Source: Pseudomonas fluorescens
Lineage (GTDB): Bacteria; Pseudomonadota; Gammaproteobacteria; Pseudomonadales; Pseudomonadaceae
Length of the DNA: 64,000 bases
NCBI RefSeq assembly: GCF_001648775.1
Contig: NZ_LVEJ01000018.1
Location: forward strand, 1 to 64,000
Direction: 5' to 3'
In this document: positions 52,212 to 61,795 of the stretch, one piece after another
Position numbering within the stretch: position 1 is the stretch's first letter
Layout: every line of letters starts with the position of its first letter
Position numbers and translations under genes: made by a program
Notes under the pieces: generated by a model
Seen by the model: only the letters and a program-made list of their open reading frames with translations
Database searches by the model: none
What the model was told of the DNA's origin: nothing

Positions 52212-53789
52212 ATGGCCCTCGATATTCACGCTCACCGCATCCTGATCCTCGACTTCGGTTCGCAATACACCCAACTGATTGCCCGCCGCGTGCGCGAGAT
52301 CGGTGTGTACTGCGAACTGCACCCGTTCGACATGGACGAAGATGCGATCCGCGAATTCGCTCCTAAAGGCGTCATCCTCGCCGGCGGCCCCGAGTCCGTG
52401 CACGTTGCCGACAGCCCGCGCTGCCCACAGGCAGTGTTCGATCTGGGCGTACCGGTCTTCGGTATCTGCTACGGCATGCAGACCATGGCCGAGCAACTGG
52501 GCGGCAAGGTTGAAGGTTCCGAACTGCGTGAGTTCGGTTACGCCCGCGTTGATGTGGTCGGCAAGAGCCGCCTGCTCGACGGCATCGAAGACCACATCGA
52601 CGCCGACGGCCTGTTCGGCCTCGACGTATGGATGAGCCACGGTGACAAGGTCACCAAGATGCCGCAAGACTTCCACATCCTCGCCAGCACCCCGAGCTGC
52701 CCGATCGCCGGCATGTTCAACGACGACCGTGGCTACTACGGCGTGCAGTTCCACCCGGAAGTGACCCACACCAAACAGGGCGGTCGCATCCTCTCGCGTT
52801 TCGTTCTCGACATCTGCGGCTGTGAAGCCCTGTGGACGCCGTCGAAGATCGCTGAAGACGCCATCGCCAACATCCGCGCACAAGTCGGCACCGACAACGT
52901 GTTGCTGGGTCTGTCCGGCGGCGTTGACTCCTCGGTGGTTGCTGCGCTGCTGCACAAAGCCATTGGCGACCAACTGACCTGCGTCTTCGTCGACAACGGC
53001 CTGCTGCGTCTGCACGAAGGCGAGCAAGTGATGGCCATGTTCGCCGAGAACATGGGCGTCAAGGTGATCCGCGCCAACGCTGAAGAGCAGTTCCTGAACA
53101 ACCTGGCCGGCGAAGCCGACCCGGAGAAGAAGCGCAAGATCATCGGTCGCACCTTCATCGACGTCTTCGATGCCCAGTCGAACAAACTGGAAAACATCAA
53201 GTACCTCGCTCAGGGCACCATCTACCCGGACGTGATCGAGTCGGCTGGCGCGAAAAGCGGCAAGGCCCACGTAATCAAGTCGCACCACAACGTGGGCGGC
53301 CTGCCGGAAGAGATGAACCTGAAACTGGTCGAGCCACTGCGCGAACTGTTCAAGGACGAAGTCCGTCGTCTGGGTCTGGAACTCGGCCTGCCGTACGACA
53401 TGGTCTACCGTCACCCATTCCCGGGCCCGGGCCTGGGCGTACGCATCCTCGGTGAAGTGAAGAAGGAATACGCCGACCTGCTGCGTCGCGCTGACCACAT
53501 CTTCATCGAAGAACTGCGCAAAGCCGACTGGTACCACAAAGTCAGCCAGGCTTTCGTGGTGTTCCAGCCAGTGAAGTCGGTTGGCGTGGTGGGCGATGGC
53601 CGTCGTTACGCCTGGGTCGTGGCCCTGCGTGCCGTAGAAACCATCGACTTCATGACCGCACGTTGGGCACACCTGCCTTACGAACTGCTGGAAACCGTAT
53701 CCGGCCGCATCATCAATGAAATCGAAGGCATCTCGCGCGTGACTTATGACGTGTCGAGCAAGCCGCCGGCGACGATTGAGTGGGAGTGA
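52212..53789 (+). CDS. guaA: GMP synthase (glutamine-hydrolysing)
   Basis: A 525-residue enzyme converting XMP to GMP. The glutaminase domain has Cys in FGICYGMQTMAEQL (near 86) and H-x-E in FHPEV near 181. The ATP-pyrophosphatase domain has LGLSGGVDSSVV near 233. The 3' end of guaA is a known insertion hotspot for islands, and one lies downstream here, with a diverged copy of 53682-53716 at 58415-58449. Confidence 0.97.
   Translation: MALDIHAHRILILDFGSQYTQLIARRVREIGVYCELHPFDMDEDAIREFAPKGVILAGGPESVHVADSPRCPQAVFDLGVPVFGICYGMQTMAEQLGGKVEGSELREFGYARVDVVGKSRLLDGIEDHIDADGLFGLDVWMSHGDKVTKMPQDFHILASTPSCPIAGMFNDDRGYYGVQFHPEVTHTKQGGRILSRFVLDICGCEALWTPSKIAEDAIANIRAQVGTDNVLLGLSGGVDSSVVAALLHKAIGDQLTCVFVDNGLLRLHEGEQVMAMFAENMGVKVIRANAEEQFLNNLAGEADPEKKRKIIGRTFIDVFDAQSNKLENIKYLAQGTIYPDVIESAGAKSGKAHVIKSHHNVGGLPEEMNLKLVEPLRELFKDEVRRLGLELGLPYDMVYRHPFPGPGLGVRILGEVKKEYADLLRRADHIFIEELRKADWYHKVSQAFVVFQPVKSVGVVGDGRRYAWVVALRAVETIDFMTARWAHLPYELLETVSGRIINEIEGISRVTYDVSSKPPATIEWE
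53682..53716 (+). repeat. guaA copy of the island-flanking repeat
   Basis: This 35-bp segment near the guaA 3' end matches 58415-58449 at 30 of 35 positions. With the truncated integrase at 54095, the pair marks the edges of the second island. It lies inside the coding region, about 70 bp before the stop, so it may not be the exact crossover. Confidence 0.6.
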
Positions 53790-54094
53790 TTGAGCGTCCG
53801 GCATTGTCCGGCACCACCTAGCAAGAGTTGCCCTTAAGCCCGCGTAAATGCGGGCTTTCGGCTTTTTAGGTCTAGCAAATTCTCGCAACTCTGTGCATCG
53901 CCAAGCACCGTGTTCGTGTGGCATGGTGCGGGGCATTGACTGAGCCCAATGCCATGCTTAGTGCTCGATACCATGTTGCCTCCCTTAAGTGACGGCATGG
54001 TATCAAGCCCCATCATCCGCCCGGTTCATTGGGTTTCTGGTGGTGTATGAGTGCTTTTCTGAGTATGTTTTTTTACGCGAAATCCGTGACCTAC
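53790..54094. other. spacer after guaA holding its terminator
   Basis: The guaA terminator lies at 53836-53857 (AAGCCCGC/GCGGGCTT stem, then a T-rich stretch). No gene is seen. A short palindromic region near 53960-54005 (ATACCATG/CATGGTAT) is of unknown use. Confidence 0.5.
53836..53867 (+). terminator. guaA terminator
   Basis: AAGCCCGC (53836-53843) and GCGGGCTT (53850-53857) with loop GTAAAT, followed by TCGGCTTTTTAG. Confidence 0.75.
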
Positions 54095-54430
54095 ATGCCG
54101 ACCGTTAACACGCTGCGTAACCTCAAACGCAAAGAAAAACTCTACAAGGTGAACGACCGCGACAAGCTATATGCGGCTGCCACCAATGCCGGCTCCATCT
54201 CATTTCGCTACAGCCGCTCCATCCGCGGCCGTCAGGAGATCATTACGTTCGGTCGGTATGGCGTGGGTGGCATAGTTACGCGTCCAGCCGCCTACCAAAG
54301 CCAAGAGCTTGCCGCTATGATGCCGGGACCCAACGGAGAGATCGAAAAAGAGTATGCGCTATTCAATCCTGCATCTTTCCGATCTTCATCGCGATTTAGC
54401 CGACGAGGTGCCAAACGTCTGGCTGATTGA
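54095..54430 (+). pseudogene. truncated integrase (guaA-type), N-terminal fragment
   Basis: The first 60 codons encode the arm-binding domain of a P4-family integrase (TLRNLKRKEKLYKVNDRDKLY, then SFRYSRSIRGRQEIITFGRYGVGG). After GRYGVGG the similarity stops, and the frame runs unrelated into the next gene. The core-binding and catalytic domains are absent, so the island can no longer excise itself. Integrases of this subtype typically use guaA. Confidence 0.7.
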
Positions 54431-55814
54431 TTCTTTGGTGCGGGACCTTGAGGCCGTTTCAAATGACGAGGCTGCTCCGCCGAGCCCTGCCCTATGCGTC
54501 GTGAGCGGTGACCTGGTTTATGGCGTTTCGGCCAACGCAGCCGATGCTGACAAGGAGATTAAACGTCAAACGGCGCAAGCCTTGGAGTTCCTTGTAGGTT
54601 TAGCCGACCGGCTGTTCGCGGGGGACCGTGAAAAGGTCGTTATTCTACCTGGCAATCACGACGTCACGTACAAAAGGGTTTTGGAAAGCATTGCTCTTGT
54701 CCCGATGCCGACCGACAGTGGCGAACGTGCCGCACTTGTGGCTGAGTTTTTCAAACCGAATTCTGCCCTACGTTGGTCATGGCGAGAGCTGGCATTCTAC
54801 AGGGTTGTAGATCAAGCAAAGTACTCCGAACGCCTCGCCGAGTTTGCTGGCCTGTATGCCGATTTCTACCAAGGTCGTCGACGTTACTCACTCCAGCCGG
54901 AAGAGCAATTCGACTTTTTCGACTTTCCCGACCAAAAGCTCTCGTTGCTCGCCTTAAGTAGCTGTCATGGCAACGACCCAATGCAACGCGCAGGTCGGAT
55001 GCATCCGACAGCGTTGGCCGAGGCAAGACGACAACTGTCCGCGTCATCGAGAACAGGTTGGTTGCTAGCAGCCGCTTGGCATCACAATTTGGCTGGTGGT
55101 CCTTCTCAGGACGACTATCTGGACTCGAGCTTTCTACAGTTATTAATCGATGGCGGTGTAGCTCTCGGTATGCATGGCCATCAGCACCGTACCGAGTGTT
55201 TCGATGAACGATATCGCCTAGGCCCTGAAAAGCGAAAGATCGTGATAGCTAGTGCTGCGTCGCTCTGCGCCGGGCCTACGAACCTAAGCCCAGGGGCACC
55301 CCGTGGCTACAATATCGTAGAGATCGACACCGACGCCTTGACCGGACGTCTGCACCAGCGACAGATGGTCAATCTGCAGTTCAGCACGCCGGTCTGGGGT
55401 CCTGGATACTTTTTCGATACCAACCGAACCTACGTGGACTTCGAACTATCCCCCCCACTCGCCTCGCGCCCCAATGGTCTTGACCTGCAACTTGTCATGG
55501 AGAGTGCCGATCGTCTCCTTGGTGGCGGCGACTGGCGAGGAGTGGTGGATTTGCTATCCGAGCACATGGAAGATTCTCTTGTCCGTAAATACTGCTTCCG
55601 GGCGCTACAGGAGTTAGAAGATCCCTTTGCCACGATAAAGTTGCTTTCAGGTCCTCGCGATATATCCGAGGCGGTGCTCCTAGGGACTGCCGTGGCCGAA
55701 ACCGGAGATTCCGAGGCTCGCGAACGGTATTTAGCTGATCCATTCGTGTTGGCGTCCACCGACGCTAGTATTGAACACATCGTATCCAGCATTAAAGCGA
55801 GGGCTGCAAAATGA
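54354..55814 (+). CDS. calcineurin-like metallophosphoesterase
   Basis: A 486-residue protein with a complete metallophosphoesterase set: D-x-H in ILHLSDLH (residues 5-12), GD in CVVSGDLVYG (about 48-57), GNHD (about 98-101), HH in AAWHHNLAG (about 243) and G-x-H-x-H in GMHGHQHR (about 272-279). The C-terminal 170 residues are not recognised and may be a sensor or partner-binding domain. Its stop overlaps the next gene (ATGA), so the two are co-translated. Such enzymes cut nucleic acids or phosphodiesters; the substrate is unknown. It sits directly downstream of the integrase fragment, in an island at guaA. Confidence 0.8.
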   Translation: MRYSILHLSDLHRDLADEVPNVWLIDSLVRDLEAVSNDEAAPPSPALCVVSGDLVYGVSANAADADKEIKRQTAQALEFLVGLADRLFAGDREKVVILPGNHDVTYKRVLESIALVPMPTDSGERAALVAEFFKPNSALRWSWRELAFYRVVDQAKYSERLAEFAGLYADFYQGRRRYSLQPEEQFDFFDFPDQKLSLLALSSCHGNDPMQRAGRMHPTALAEARRQLSASSRTGWLLAAAWHHNLAGGPSQDDYLDSSFLQLLIDGGVALGMHGHQHRTECFDERYRLGPEKRKIVIASAASLCAGPTNLSPGAPRGYNIVEIDTDALTGRLHQRQMVNLQFSTPVWGPGYFFDTNRTYVDFELSPPLASRPNGLDLQLVMESADRLLGGGDWRGVVDLLSEHMEDSLVRKYCFRALQELEDPFATIKLLSGPRDISEAVLLGTAVAETGDSEARERYLADPFVLASTDASIEHIVSSIKARAAK

Positions 55815-58129
55815 GTGACGGTATTGTCTTTCAGGTCGAGACGGGCCGGGTTTTGCAGATTCTTGCTAAAGAGATCTACGACTCACCGCTCGCCATGCTG
55901 CGCGAGAACCTGCAGAACGCCTACGATGCCGTCAGGGAGCGATTCGCTTCCTCCGGTCCTCTCTTACAAGGTGGCCGCATCGAGGTCAAGATTGAAGGCA
56001 ACGAGATCATCATCGTGGACAATGGCGTCGGGATGGACGAACACGTACTGCGGGAGAACTTTTGGAAGGCAGGGTCGAGTGGGAAGCATTCCGTTCGAGC
56101 TAAGCAGGCAGGGGTCGTTGGAACTTTCGGTATCGGCGCCATGGCCAACTTTGGCGTCTGCTCTAAGCTCACAATTGTTACACGATCCCACGAAGCGGCG
56201 GGAGCACTAGCGACCCTCGCCGAGCGGGACAATCTGAAGATTGGTGAAGAGTGCATAACGTTTGAAAAGCTTGAAACTGAGCAGCCGATTGGGACCACCC
56301 TATCAGCAACTTTGGATTCGGCAAATTCGATCACCAGCGAACAGGCCAAGTCCTACCTCGACCCTTATGTTGCACTTCTACCGGTCCCGATTTATCTTGA
56401 CGGCGAGCTGATCAGCACACGCGCGATGATGGACGTATTGCCGATACAAGCTAAGCAATTCAACCCGCTGGGAAATGTCGAGTTGGAAAATCAGGGCTTC
56501 AAAGCTCGGTTTTCAGTGAGCGCAGATGCCAATGCTCAGATCCTCGTAGTGGTCAGTGATATATCAGTTTCTGGTATTTCGATTGATGGCGAGATGGCAT
56601 TGCTTCAGAGCGGCGGCCAACTAATGGGCCTAAGGTCTTACTTCGGTTTGGCCCCTATACCGGTTGCTGGAAATTATCAGTTTGGCGGTTACGCCAACCT
56701 GCCGTTTTTGCAGCCGACCGCGGGGCGAGACGCGCTGAACCGGGAAAGTATCGATCAGGCGTTAATTCTCATAGCGCTTGCTGAGAAAGCGGCCTCTCAA
56801 ATGTTGGGGGAGAGTCATCTGGGAGACCGTAGCAATGCATTGCTTGCTTGGATTTCCGCACATGGTCGGTACGATCTCGCCAAACGTATTAGTATTCTCG
56901 TCCACCCCCGAGAAGAAAACGTAGCCCTAGGTGATTTATCTGCCTATATCGGATCTCGTAATTCCTATCAGTACGCGAGTAATGACCGGTCTGTGATTGG
57001 GACTTTCGCCAACGAAGATAACTTCGTGGTTCAACTGTCGCCAAATCAACCAAGACGCAAGGTGCAGCAGCAGTATCTGACATCTGTCTTACGGTTGAAG
57101 CAAGTTCCCCATAGCGCGCAAATCCTCAAGGTATATTCCGGCCAAGATCTTGAAATCCCGGAAGCATCCGTTCTATTCCGTATCGCAAATATCCTGCGAG
57201 ACGACTATCTCGTGCCTGATGTAGACGTCGCTTTCGCAGATATCTCACACGGAGTGACCGTGTTGGCTGAAGAGAACGGAGGCACGGTCAAATTATTTAT
57301 TGCGAAAGGGAACTCTTCAGTAAAGCCGCTAATGGAAATCCAAACAAATGCCTATGAACTCTTCGCGCAGTTTATGAAAGACTATGTTCGGGTCAACATC
57401 TACCCGAAGATTCAGCAGTACGTGCCTTCTTCGACTAAAGGAGGTGTAGAGGCGTTAAGAAAGGTGCTGCTCCGTAGCAAGGAGCTTTACCGGCTTGAAG
57501 AGTCTGACCGTGGCGATCTTGAGGGGGTTCTTGGCGATTACCTGGCGGGCACGTCATCTTTTCCTGCTGTCCTCAAAGCTGCTAAAGCCCTAGCACGCCC
57601 ACAAACGCAGCGGGTTTCGGCCGAGCAAGTGGGATCGATAGAGCACGAAGTACCGGGTCTTGTCGAGTCCCCCGTGCGGTCTGACGTAGCGGTGGAAGGA
57701 CAAGAGTTCATGGCCACGCCTCCGATCATTCGGAACAGCATCTCTTCGTCCATGAAGATTTTGACCACGGAAGGACATTACCCTCTACTAAACCAGTTCA
57801 CCATGTTGCTTGGACTATCCGACCGTCTTATGACGACCGAGGTGGACTTTTTCATGGTCCCACATACCACCCGAATTCTTTGGGGCGGACATCGCGTAGT
57901 CTATATTTTTACTGAGGTGACGGAGAGGCTGAGCCTCTATTACGACATCGAGCTTAGGGACGCGATTGACAGTAACAAGACGGGAGGCGGAATGTTTGCC
58001 ACGACCACTCTCATCACCAAGGAGCGCATATTCGTTCCTGTTCCGAAGGTCTTGGAAGCTGAGTTTCATGTGGCGAAGGGGCCGCGAGAGTTTTTCGTCA
58101 GGTTTGACTTGCTGGCCAGTCGAGGTTAA
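55811..58129 (+). CDS. HSP90/MutL-type (GHKL) ATPase
   Basis: A 772-residue protein with an N-terminal GHKL ATP-binding domain: N-box REnLQNAYDAV with the catalytic Glu and the Mg-binding Asn (about 31-42), DNGVGMDE (about 72-79), GSSGK (about 88-93) and the lid GVVGTFGIGAMANFG (about 101-115). A middle domain resembling that of HSP90-like proteins follows. The C-terminal 350 residues are not recognised. The 4-bp overlap with the phosphoesterase gene makes a functional unit likely. Paired nucleotide-driven switch (GHKL) and nuclease-like effector is a common defence design; that is inference. It is not the chaperone htpG. Confidence 0.8.
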   Translation: MSDGIVFQVETGRVLQILAKEIYDSPLAMLRENLQNAYDAVRERFASSGPLLQGGRIEVKIEGNEIIIVDNGVGMDEHVLRENFWKAGSSGKHSVRAKQAGVVGTFGIGAMANFGVCSKLTIVTRSHEAAGALATLAERDNLKIGEECITFEKLETEQPIGTTLSATLDSANSITSEQAKSYLDPYVALLPVPIYLDGELISTRAMMDVLPIQAKQFNPLGNVELENQGFKARFSVSADANAQILVVVSDISVSGISIDGEMALLQSGGQLMGLRSYFGLAPIPVAGNYQFGGYANLPFLQPTAGRDALNRESIDQALILIALAEKAASQMLGESHLGDRSNALLAWISAHGRYDLAKRISILVHPREENVALGDLSAYIGSRNSYQYASNDRSVIGTFANEDNFVVQLSPNQPRRKVQQQYLTSVLRLKQVPHSAQILKVYSGQDLEIPEASVLFRIANILRDDYLVPDVDVAFADISHGVTVLAEENGGTVKLFIAKGNSSVKPLMEIQTNAYELFAQFMKDYVRVNIYPKIQQYVPSSTKGGVEALRKVLLRSKELYRLEESDRGDLEGVLGDYLAGTSSFPAVLKAAKALARPQTQRVSAEQVGSIEHEVPGLVESPVRSDVAVEGQEFMATPPIIRNSISSSMKILTTEGHYPLLNQFTMLLGLSDRLMTTEVDFFMVPHTTRILWGGHRVVYIFTEVTERLSLYYDIELRDAIDSNKTGGGMFATTTLITKERIFVPVPKVLEAEFHVAKGPREFFVRFDLLASRG

Positions 58130-58147
58130 CGGGTAGGAATTCGTAAT

Positions 58148-58172
58148 AAAAAACGCCCGCTTAATAGCGGGC
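58148..58172 (+). terminator. terminator of the phosphoesterase-GHKL operon
   Basis: GCCCGC and GCGGGC with an AT-rich loop (TTAATA), preceded by A's and followed by TTCTGCTTTTG. Lies 20 nt after the GHKL gene stop. Confidence 0.7.
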
Positions 58173-58321
58173 TTCTGCTTTTGATATGTCTTACAGTCTT
58201 CGATCAAACCAGCTCGTACTCGTGAATCCGCCCAGGGGATCAGTTTGAGAATCTTTTTCGAGAACGATATCGTCCAGAATTATTCTGTTTCGCGTTGATT
58301 ACAGCGTACGGATCTTCGCCA

Positions 58322-58353
58322 ATGCCAGTCAGTTTTACTGACTGGCATTTTTG
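58322..58353. terminator. second hairpin terminator at the island end
   Basis: AATGCCAGTCAGT and ACTGACTGGCATT, a 13-bp perfect stem, followed by TTTTG. Serves either the GHKL gene or the minus-strand gene end. Confidence 0.65.
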
Positions 58354-58414
58354 TTTTCGGGCGCAAAGCCCAACGGTAACAAGTTGCTTCGCTGGCTAAT
58401 GGGATCAACATCGT

Positions 58415-58449
58415 GAGTTGCTGGAAACGGTATCCAGCCGCCTCATCAA
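58415..58449 (+). repeat. relic copy of the guaA 3' end
   Basis: Matches guaA 53682-53716 at 30 of 35 positions, in the same orientation. This is the expected far border of an island inserted at guaA. After it, similarity to guaA stops. Confidence 0.6.
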
Positions 58450-58464
58450 GCCGCTGAAAACCTA

Positions 58465-61400
58465 TCACAAAGGTATACGACTTTGCAGTTTCAGGCCCAG
58501 TTCTATCAGGCGTTGAGACAACGCGGCGATGTCCGGAAACAGCACGCCGCTGATGCGTGGCATCGACTGCAGCCAGATGTAGACCTGGCCATCCTGAGTC
58601 TGGTTTACCAGTGTTCGCGCGATGGTGCCGAAGCTGTTGCGGCGGACGAGTCGGTAATCGTTTTGCGACTTCTCGAACAGGTACATGCCATTGCGGTGCA
58701 GCAAGTGGTCGAGGGTTGCCTCGTTCCAGATCGGTTCGGGCGCTTCGATTTGCAGGCGCAGGTCGGCGTAGAGGATGTCGAATGCATCGCGCGTCATGGT
58801 GCCGTTGTCGAAGGGGCCGCGCGCTACTTTCAGACCGGGGTCGATAGCGACGCCCGGCTCTTCGGCCGGGAAGGCTTCTTCAATGCGCAGACCAATGCCG
58901 CCGCGCAGTTCACTGATGCCCGGCAAGCCCCGGAAATTATTGGTGTTCTCTGCACCGATCAGCGCGATCCATTTGCCCGGCCGATTGAGAATCTCATCGC
59001 CCCACATGATCAGGGAGCTGAGGCGAGCGCCCATCATCTGCTCTTCGAACGTGGTCAGCGGGATTTTCATTTTGTAGCTCGCCGCGCAATCCAGGCCCTG
59101 AATCCGCACGCCATGGGCCTGAGCGGTCTTCGCCAGTTCGAGGGCGTTGAACGCTTCATCCGGGTCGGTGCCGAGGCTCGTCAGATAAATCCGCAGATCC
59201 TCTGTCATCACTCCAGTGGCATGGAAACTGTTCAGGTCTGCCTGGGCAAAGTCGCTCAGCAGATCACGCACGTAGAGCGTGGTGGCGTGGCGGGCGAGCG
59301 CCGGCATGTTCTCGATCATGAAGCGCATGCTGGTGATGCGATCCAGGGTTTCGCCCACGACCAGACCCTGAGTCTTGGCGAAGATCCGCTCAATCAGCTC
59401 ATCCATTTGCATCGAATGGCTGATCTCGGGCATGGCCGGACGTGCCGGCAGGTTGGTCCATTTCAGCTCCGAATAATGCTCTTTGGCTTCGTTCAGCAGT
59501 TGCGTGCGCAGGTAGCGGAAGTAGCGTGTATACAACTCCTCGGCGCTCAGGGCGCCGGTGGCGGCTCGAGGCATTTCGGCGGGTTCCTCGGGCAAGTTCA
59601 TCGCCCACTTTTTCAGTTGGTCCATGTCTTGACCCATCACGTCATATTTAGTCGTCACCAGACGTATCGGACGGGCAGTCGGCGGAACCGGCTCGACCAG
59701 CGGTAGATCCGGCGACGGCGTAGAGGTCGTGGTAAATGAGCGCAGTTCAACCTCAGGCGTACACGGTTTGCCCACACATTGCCCGCCACCGTTGAGGCGC
59801 AGCGCGGGCATGCGCTCCCATATCCCGGCGGCATTCAAGCGTACCGGCAATGAGTAAGCGAACTGGTTGGGGCGCTCAGGGGCGACGATTGCCCAGTTGC
59901 CACTGGCCTCGGTGGCGGCGAAGTAGCGCACGTAGTAGGCGTTGCCACCGATCTTGATCGCATGGGGCGGGTCGTTATCGAGGCGGTAAATGCCCTGGAA
60001 TTTCCCGGGGGCGGTTTCTGCCGTGTAGCGATCGAGCAATTCGTTGCATTGATAACGGGCGGGAATGCCGGGGCTTGCCGGGCTGATCGGCGCGGGGCTT
60101 TCGAGCGGGGTTGAGGGCAGTGTTGACTGAGTGGGGATTTCGTTTGAAATCTCTTCAACCGCTTCGCTCGCGACCATGACCGGCGCCGGCTCCCTGGCGG
60201 GCAGCGGCGGTTCGCTGGCCGAGGTGAATTCGATCAGCCCGGCCATTTCCTCGGCATCGGCAATTTCCACCTGCGGCCCGACCTCGAGCAACTCACCGGC
60301 GCCCGCCAGGAATGCCACGTTGAACAGCGTTTCGATGCCGTTGAGGATCGCGCCGAGGGTGCCGGTCTTGCGCTCGACGGCCGTCCTGCCGTTGACGGCC
60401 TGATCGATATTCAGGCCCATATTGGCAATGCCGGCACCAATCACCGGCAACGCCAGCGGCCAGCCCACCGCCGCCATCGGCCCGAATACCTTGAGGCCGG
60501 CACTCAGGTAACCCATCCAGAGTTTTTTGCGCAGGTCGCTGTTGGACGTCAGCGACAGGCTTGCCTCGGCCGCCATCGCACGGTGCGTCGAATCGCTTAA
60601 CCAGGTAAACGCGTCACCGCTGATGGCGATGTTGCTGCGATTGATCATTTGATGATCGCTGTGACCCCAAGTGCTGACCAGACGATTCATCAGGTCGGTG
60701 AGGTTTTCAGTTATCTGCTCGCGGTCAGCCAACGGCCAGTGATTGAGAAAGGTCTTGCGTTTGTTCTCCACGTTCATCTGCTCGAGCGTCCACCAGTGCA
60801 GATCCGCTTCATCCTCCATCAAGCGAAAGGCCTGGGCTTCGCCCGGCAAATACAGGGTTTGCCGGCCGCTGTCCTCGACCCAGCGCAAGACATTCGTGGC
60901 GACGTGACCGTCGAGATCCAGCGCCCGCACGTCCGCGCTGACCGGGTGCATCGCCTCGAGCATTTGCAGGGTGACGGGCCAGGTGATAGGGCCGATCACC
61001 GAGTCGGTGACACGCTGGAAATCGTTGCCGTCCAGATGGCCCTGCTGCAGTGCTCGTATGGCCTGACTGAGAAAATTGCACTTGGCCAACGTGCGGAAAT
61101 TGGTCGAAGAGGCTTGCCAGAAGGTGCTCAGTTGGCGGGTGTAGCGCGTGCTGAAGTCAACGCTCCAGAACACCCGTAGCACGTCGCTGCCGAGCAGGCG
61201 CACCTCATTACTCTGATTGAAGTTTTCGGCCTGCGGCCCCTCCGAATAGAAGCCTGCGTAAAGACCCAACAGATCCGCGTTGTCCTGATCGGTGGCGCGG
61301 AAACGATGGATCACCAATTGGGTGAGGGTCAGCGATTCGTAGGGCTTTTCCAGCAGATGCTCCCAACCGGTGAAGGTCAGCGTGCTGCTCTGCGCTGTGC

Positions 61401-61587
61401 GGAACCGGTGGAAATACACCCGGTCCGGGTCGAGGTCTGCCAGGCCTTGGTCGCTCAGCAATTGCCGGGCGACTTCGCGGGCCGCGTCCAGCAGGCTGGG
61501 GCAGGTTTGTACGAGGGTTGTCGCGATGGCCTTGAGGCTGGCCTTGTCGGCGGCGTTCGGCAGCAGGCGGCGTTCGGGTGCGATCAT
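58465..61587 (-). CDS. dermonecrotic-toxin-like large protein
   Basis: A 1,040-residue protein. The N-terminal 400 residues match the dermonecrotic/mcf-like toxin family of Pseudomonas (DUF6543-type; FWQASSTNFRTLAKCNFLSQA near 160, IAISGDAFTWL). Two hydrophobic segments near residues 365-405 may insert into membranes. The C-terminal third (about 770-1040) has the membrane-targeted-effector pattern of PMT-like toxins (LYVRDLLSDFAQADLNSF..TG, then GVRIQGLDC, and a GKWIALIGAENTN strand), a TIKI/EreA-like fold. GGAG lies 7 nt before the ATG at 61587; an ATG at 61647 would add 20 residues. No secretion or immunity gene is adjacent. It is isolated, between the guaA island and the multicopper-oxidase gene. 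Confidence 0.75.
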   Translation of the reverse strand: MIAPERRLLPNAADKASLKAIATTLVQTCPSLLDAAREVARQLLSDQGLADLDPDRVYFHRFRTAQSSTLTFTGWEHLLEKPYESLTLTQLVIHRFRATDQDNADLLGLYAGFYSEGPQAENFNQSNEVRLLGSDVLRVFWSVDFSTRYTRQLSTFWQASSTNFRTLAKCNFLSQAIRALQQGHLDGNDFQRVTDSVIGPITWPVTLQMLEAMHPVSADVRALDLDGHVATNVLRWVEDSGRQTLYLPGEAQAFRLMEDEADLHWWTLEQMNVENKRKTFLNHWPLADREQITENLTDLMNRLVSTWGHSDHQMINRSNIAISGDAFTWLSDSTHRAMAAEASLSLTSNSDLRKKLWMGYLSAGLKVFGPMAAVGWPLALPVIGAGIANMGLNIDQAVNGRTAVERKTGTLGAILNGIETLFNVAFLAGAGELLEVGPQVEIADAEEMAGLIEFTSASEPPLPAREPAPVMVASEAVEEISNEIPTQSTLPSTPLESPAPISPASPGIPARYQCNELLDRYTAETAPGKFQGIYRLDNDPPHAIKIGGNAYYVRYFAATEASGNWAIVAPERPNQFAYSLPVRLNAAGIWERMPALRLNGGGQCVGKPCTPEVELRSFTTTSTPSPDLPLVEPVPPTARPIRLVTTKYDVMGQDMDQLKKWAMNLPEEPAEMPRAATGALSAEELYTRYFRYLRTQLLNEAKEHYSELKWTNLPARPAMPEISHSMQMDELIERIFAKTQGLVVGETLDRITSMRFMIENMPALARHATTLYVRDLLSDFAQADLNSFHATGVMTEDLRIYLTSLGTDPDEAFNALELAKTAQAHGVRIQGLDCAASYKMKIPLTTFEEQMMGARLSSLIMWGDEILNRPGKWIALIGAENTNNFRGLPGISELRGGIGLRIEEAFPAEEPGVAIDPGLKVARGPFDNGTMTRDAFDILYADLRLQIEAPEPIWNEATLDHLLHRNGMYLFEKSQNDYRLVRRNSFGTIARTLVNQTQDGQVYIWLQSMPRISGVLFPDIAALSQRLIELGLKLQSRIPL

Positions 61588-61795
61588 GCATTTCTCCATC
61601 CATGGGGAAAACGGAGAGCGAGCATGGCCGATCCGCTGCGCCGCCATGCACTAGTTATGTATCGCACAGTGACGTTTCGCCGCTCGTGCTGATGTGCGGC
61701 CCTGAGTCGCCCTTACTGTTTCCCAACCGCAGGTGTATCGTATTCGCCTTTTACGGGCCTCAGGCCCGTCGCAGATACGTGAGGTAGTTGAGTTC

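Larger units (their letters stand above)
58130..58464. other. island end with two terminators and the guaA-like repeat
   Basis: No gene. A terminator lies at 58148-58172 (CGCCCGCTTAATAGCGGGC-type hairpin with T's), and a second at 58323-58353 (ATGCCAGTCAGT/ACTGACTGGCAT). The guaA-like repeat covers 58415-58449. The dermonecrotic-toxin gene ends 15 bp later. Confidence 0.6.

Noticed and set aside
55811..58129. htpG chaperone or mutL gene
   Set aside because: Only the ATP-binding domain is shared; the length and the unrecognised C-terminal half do not fit either.
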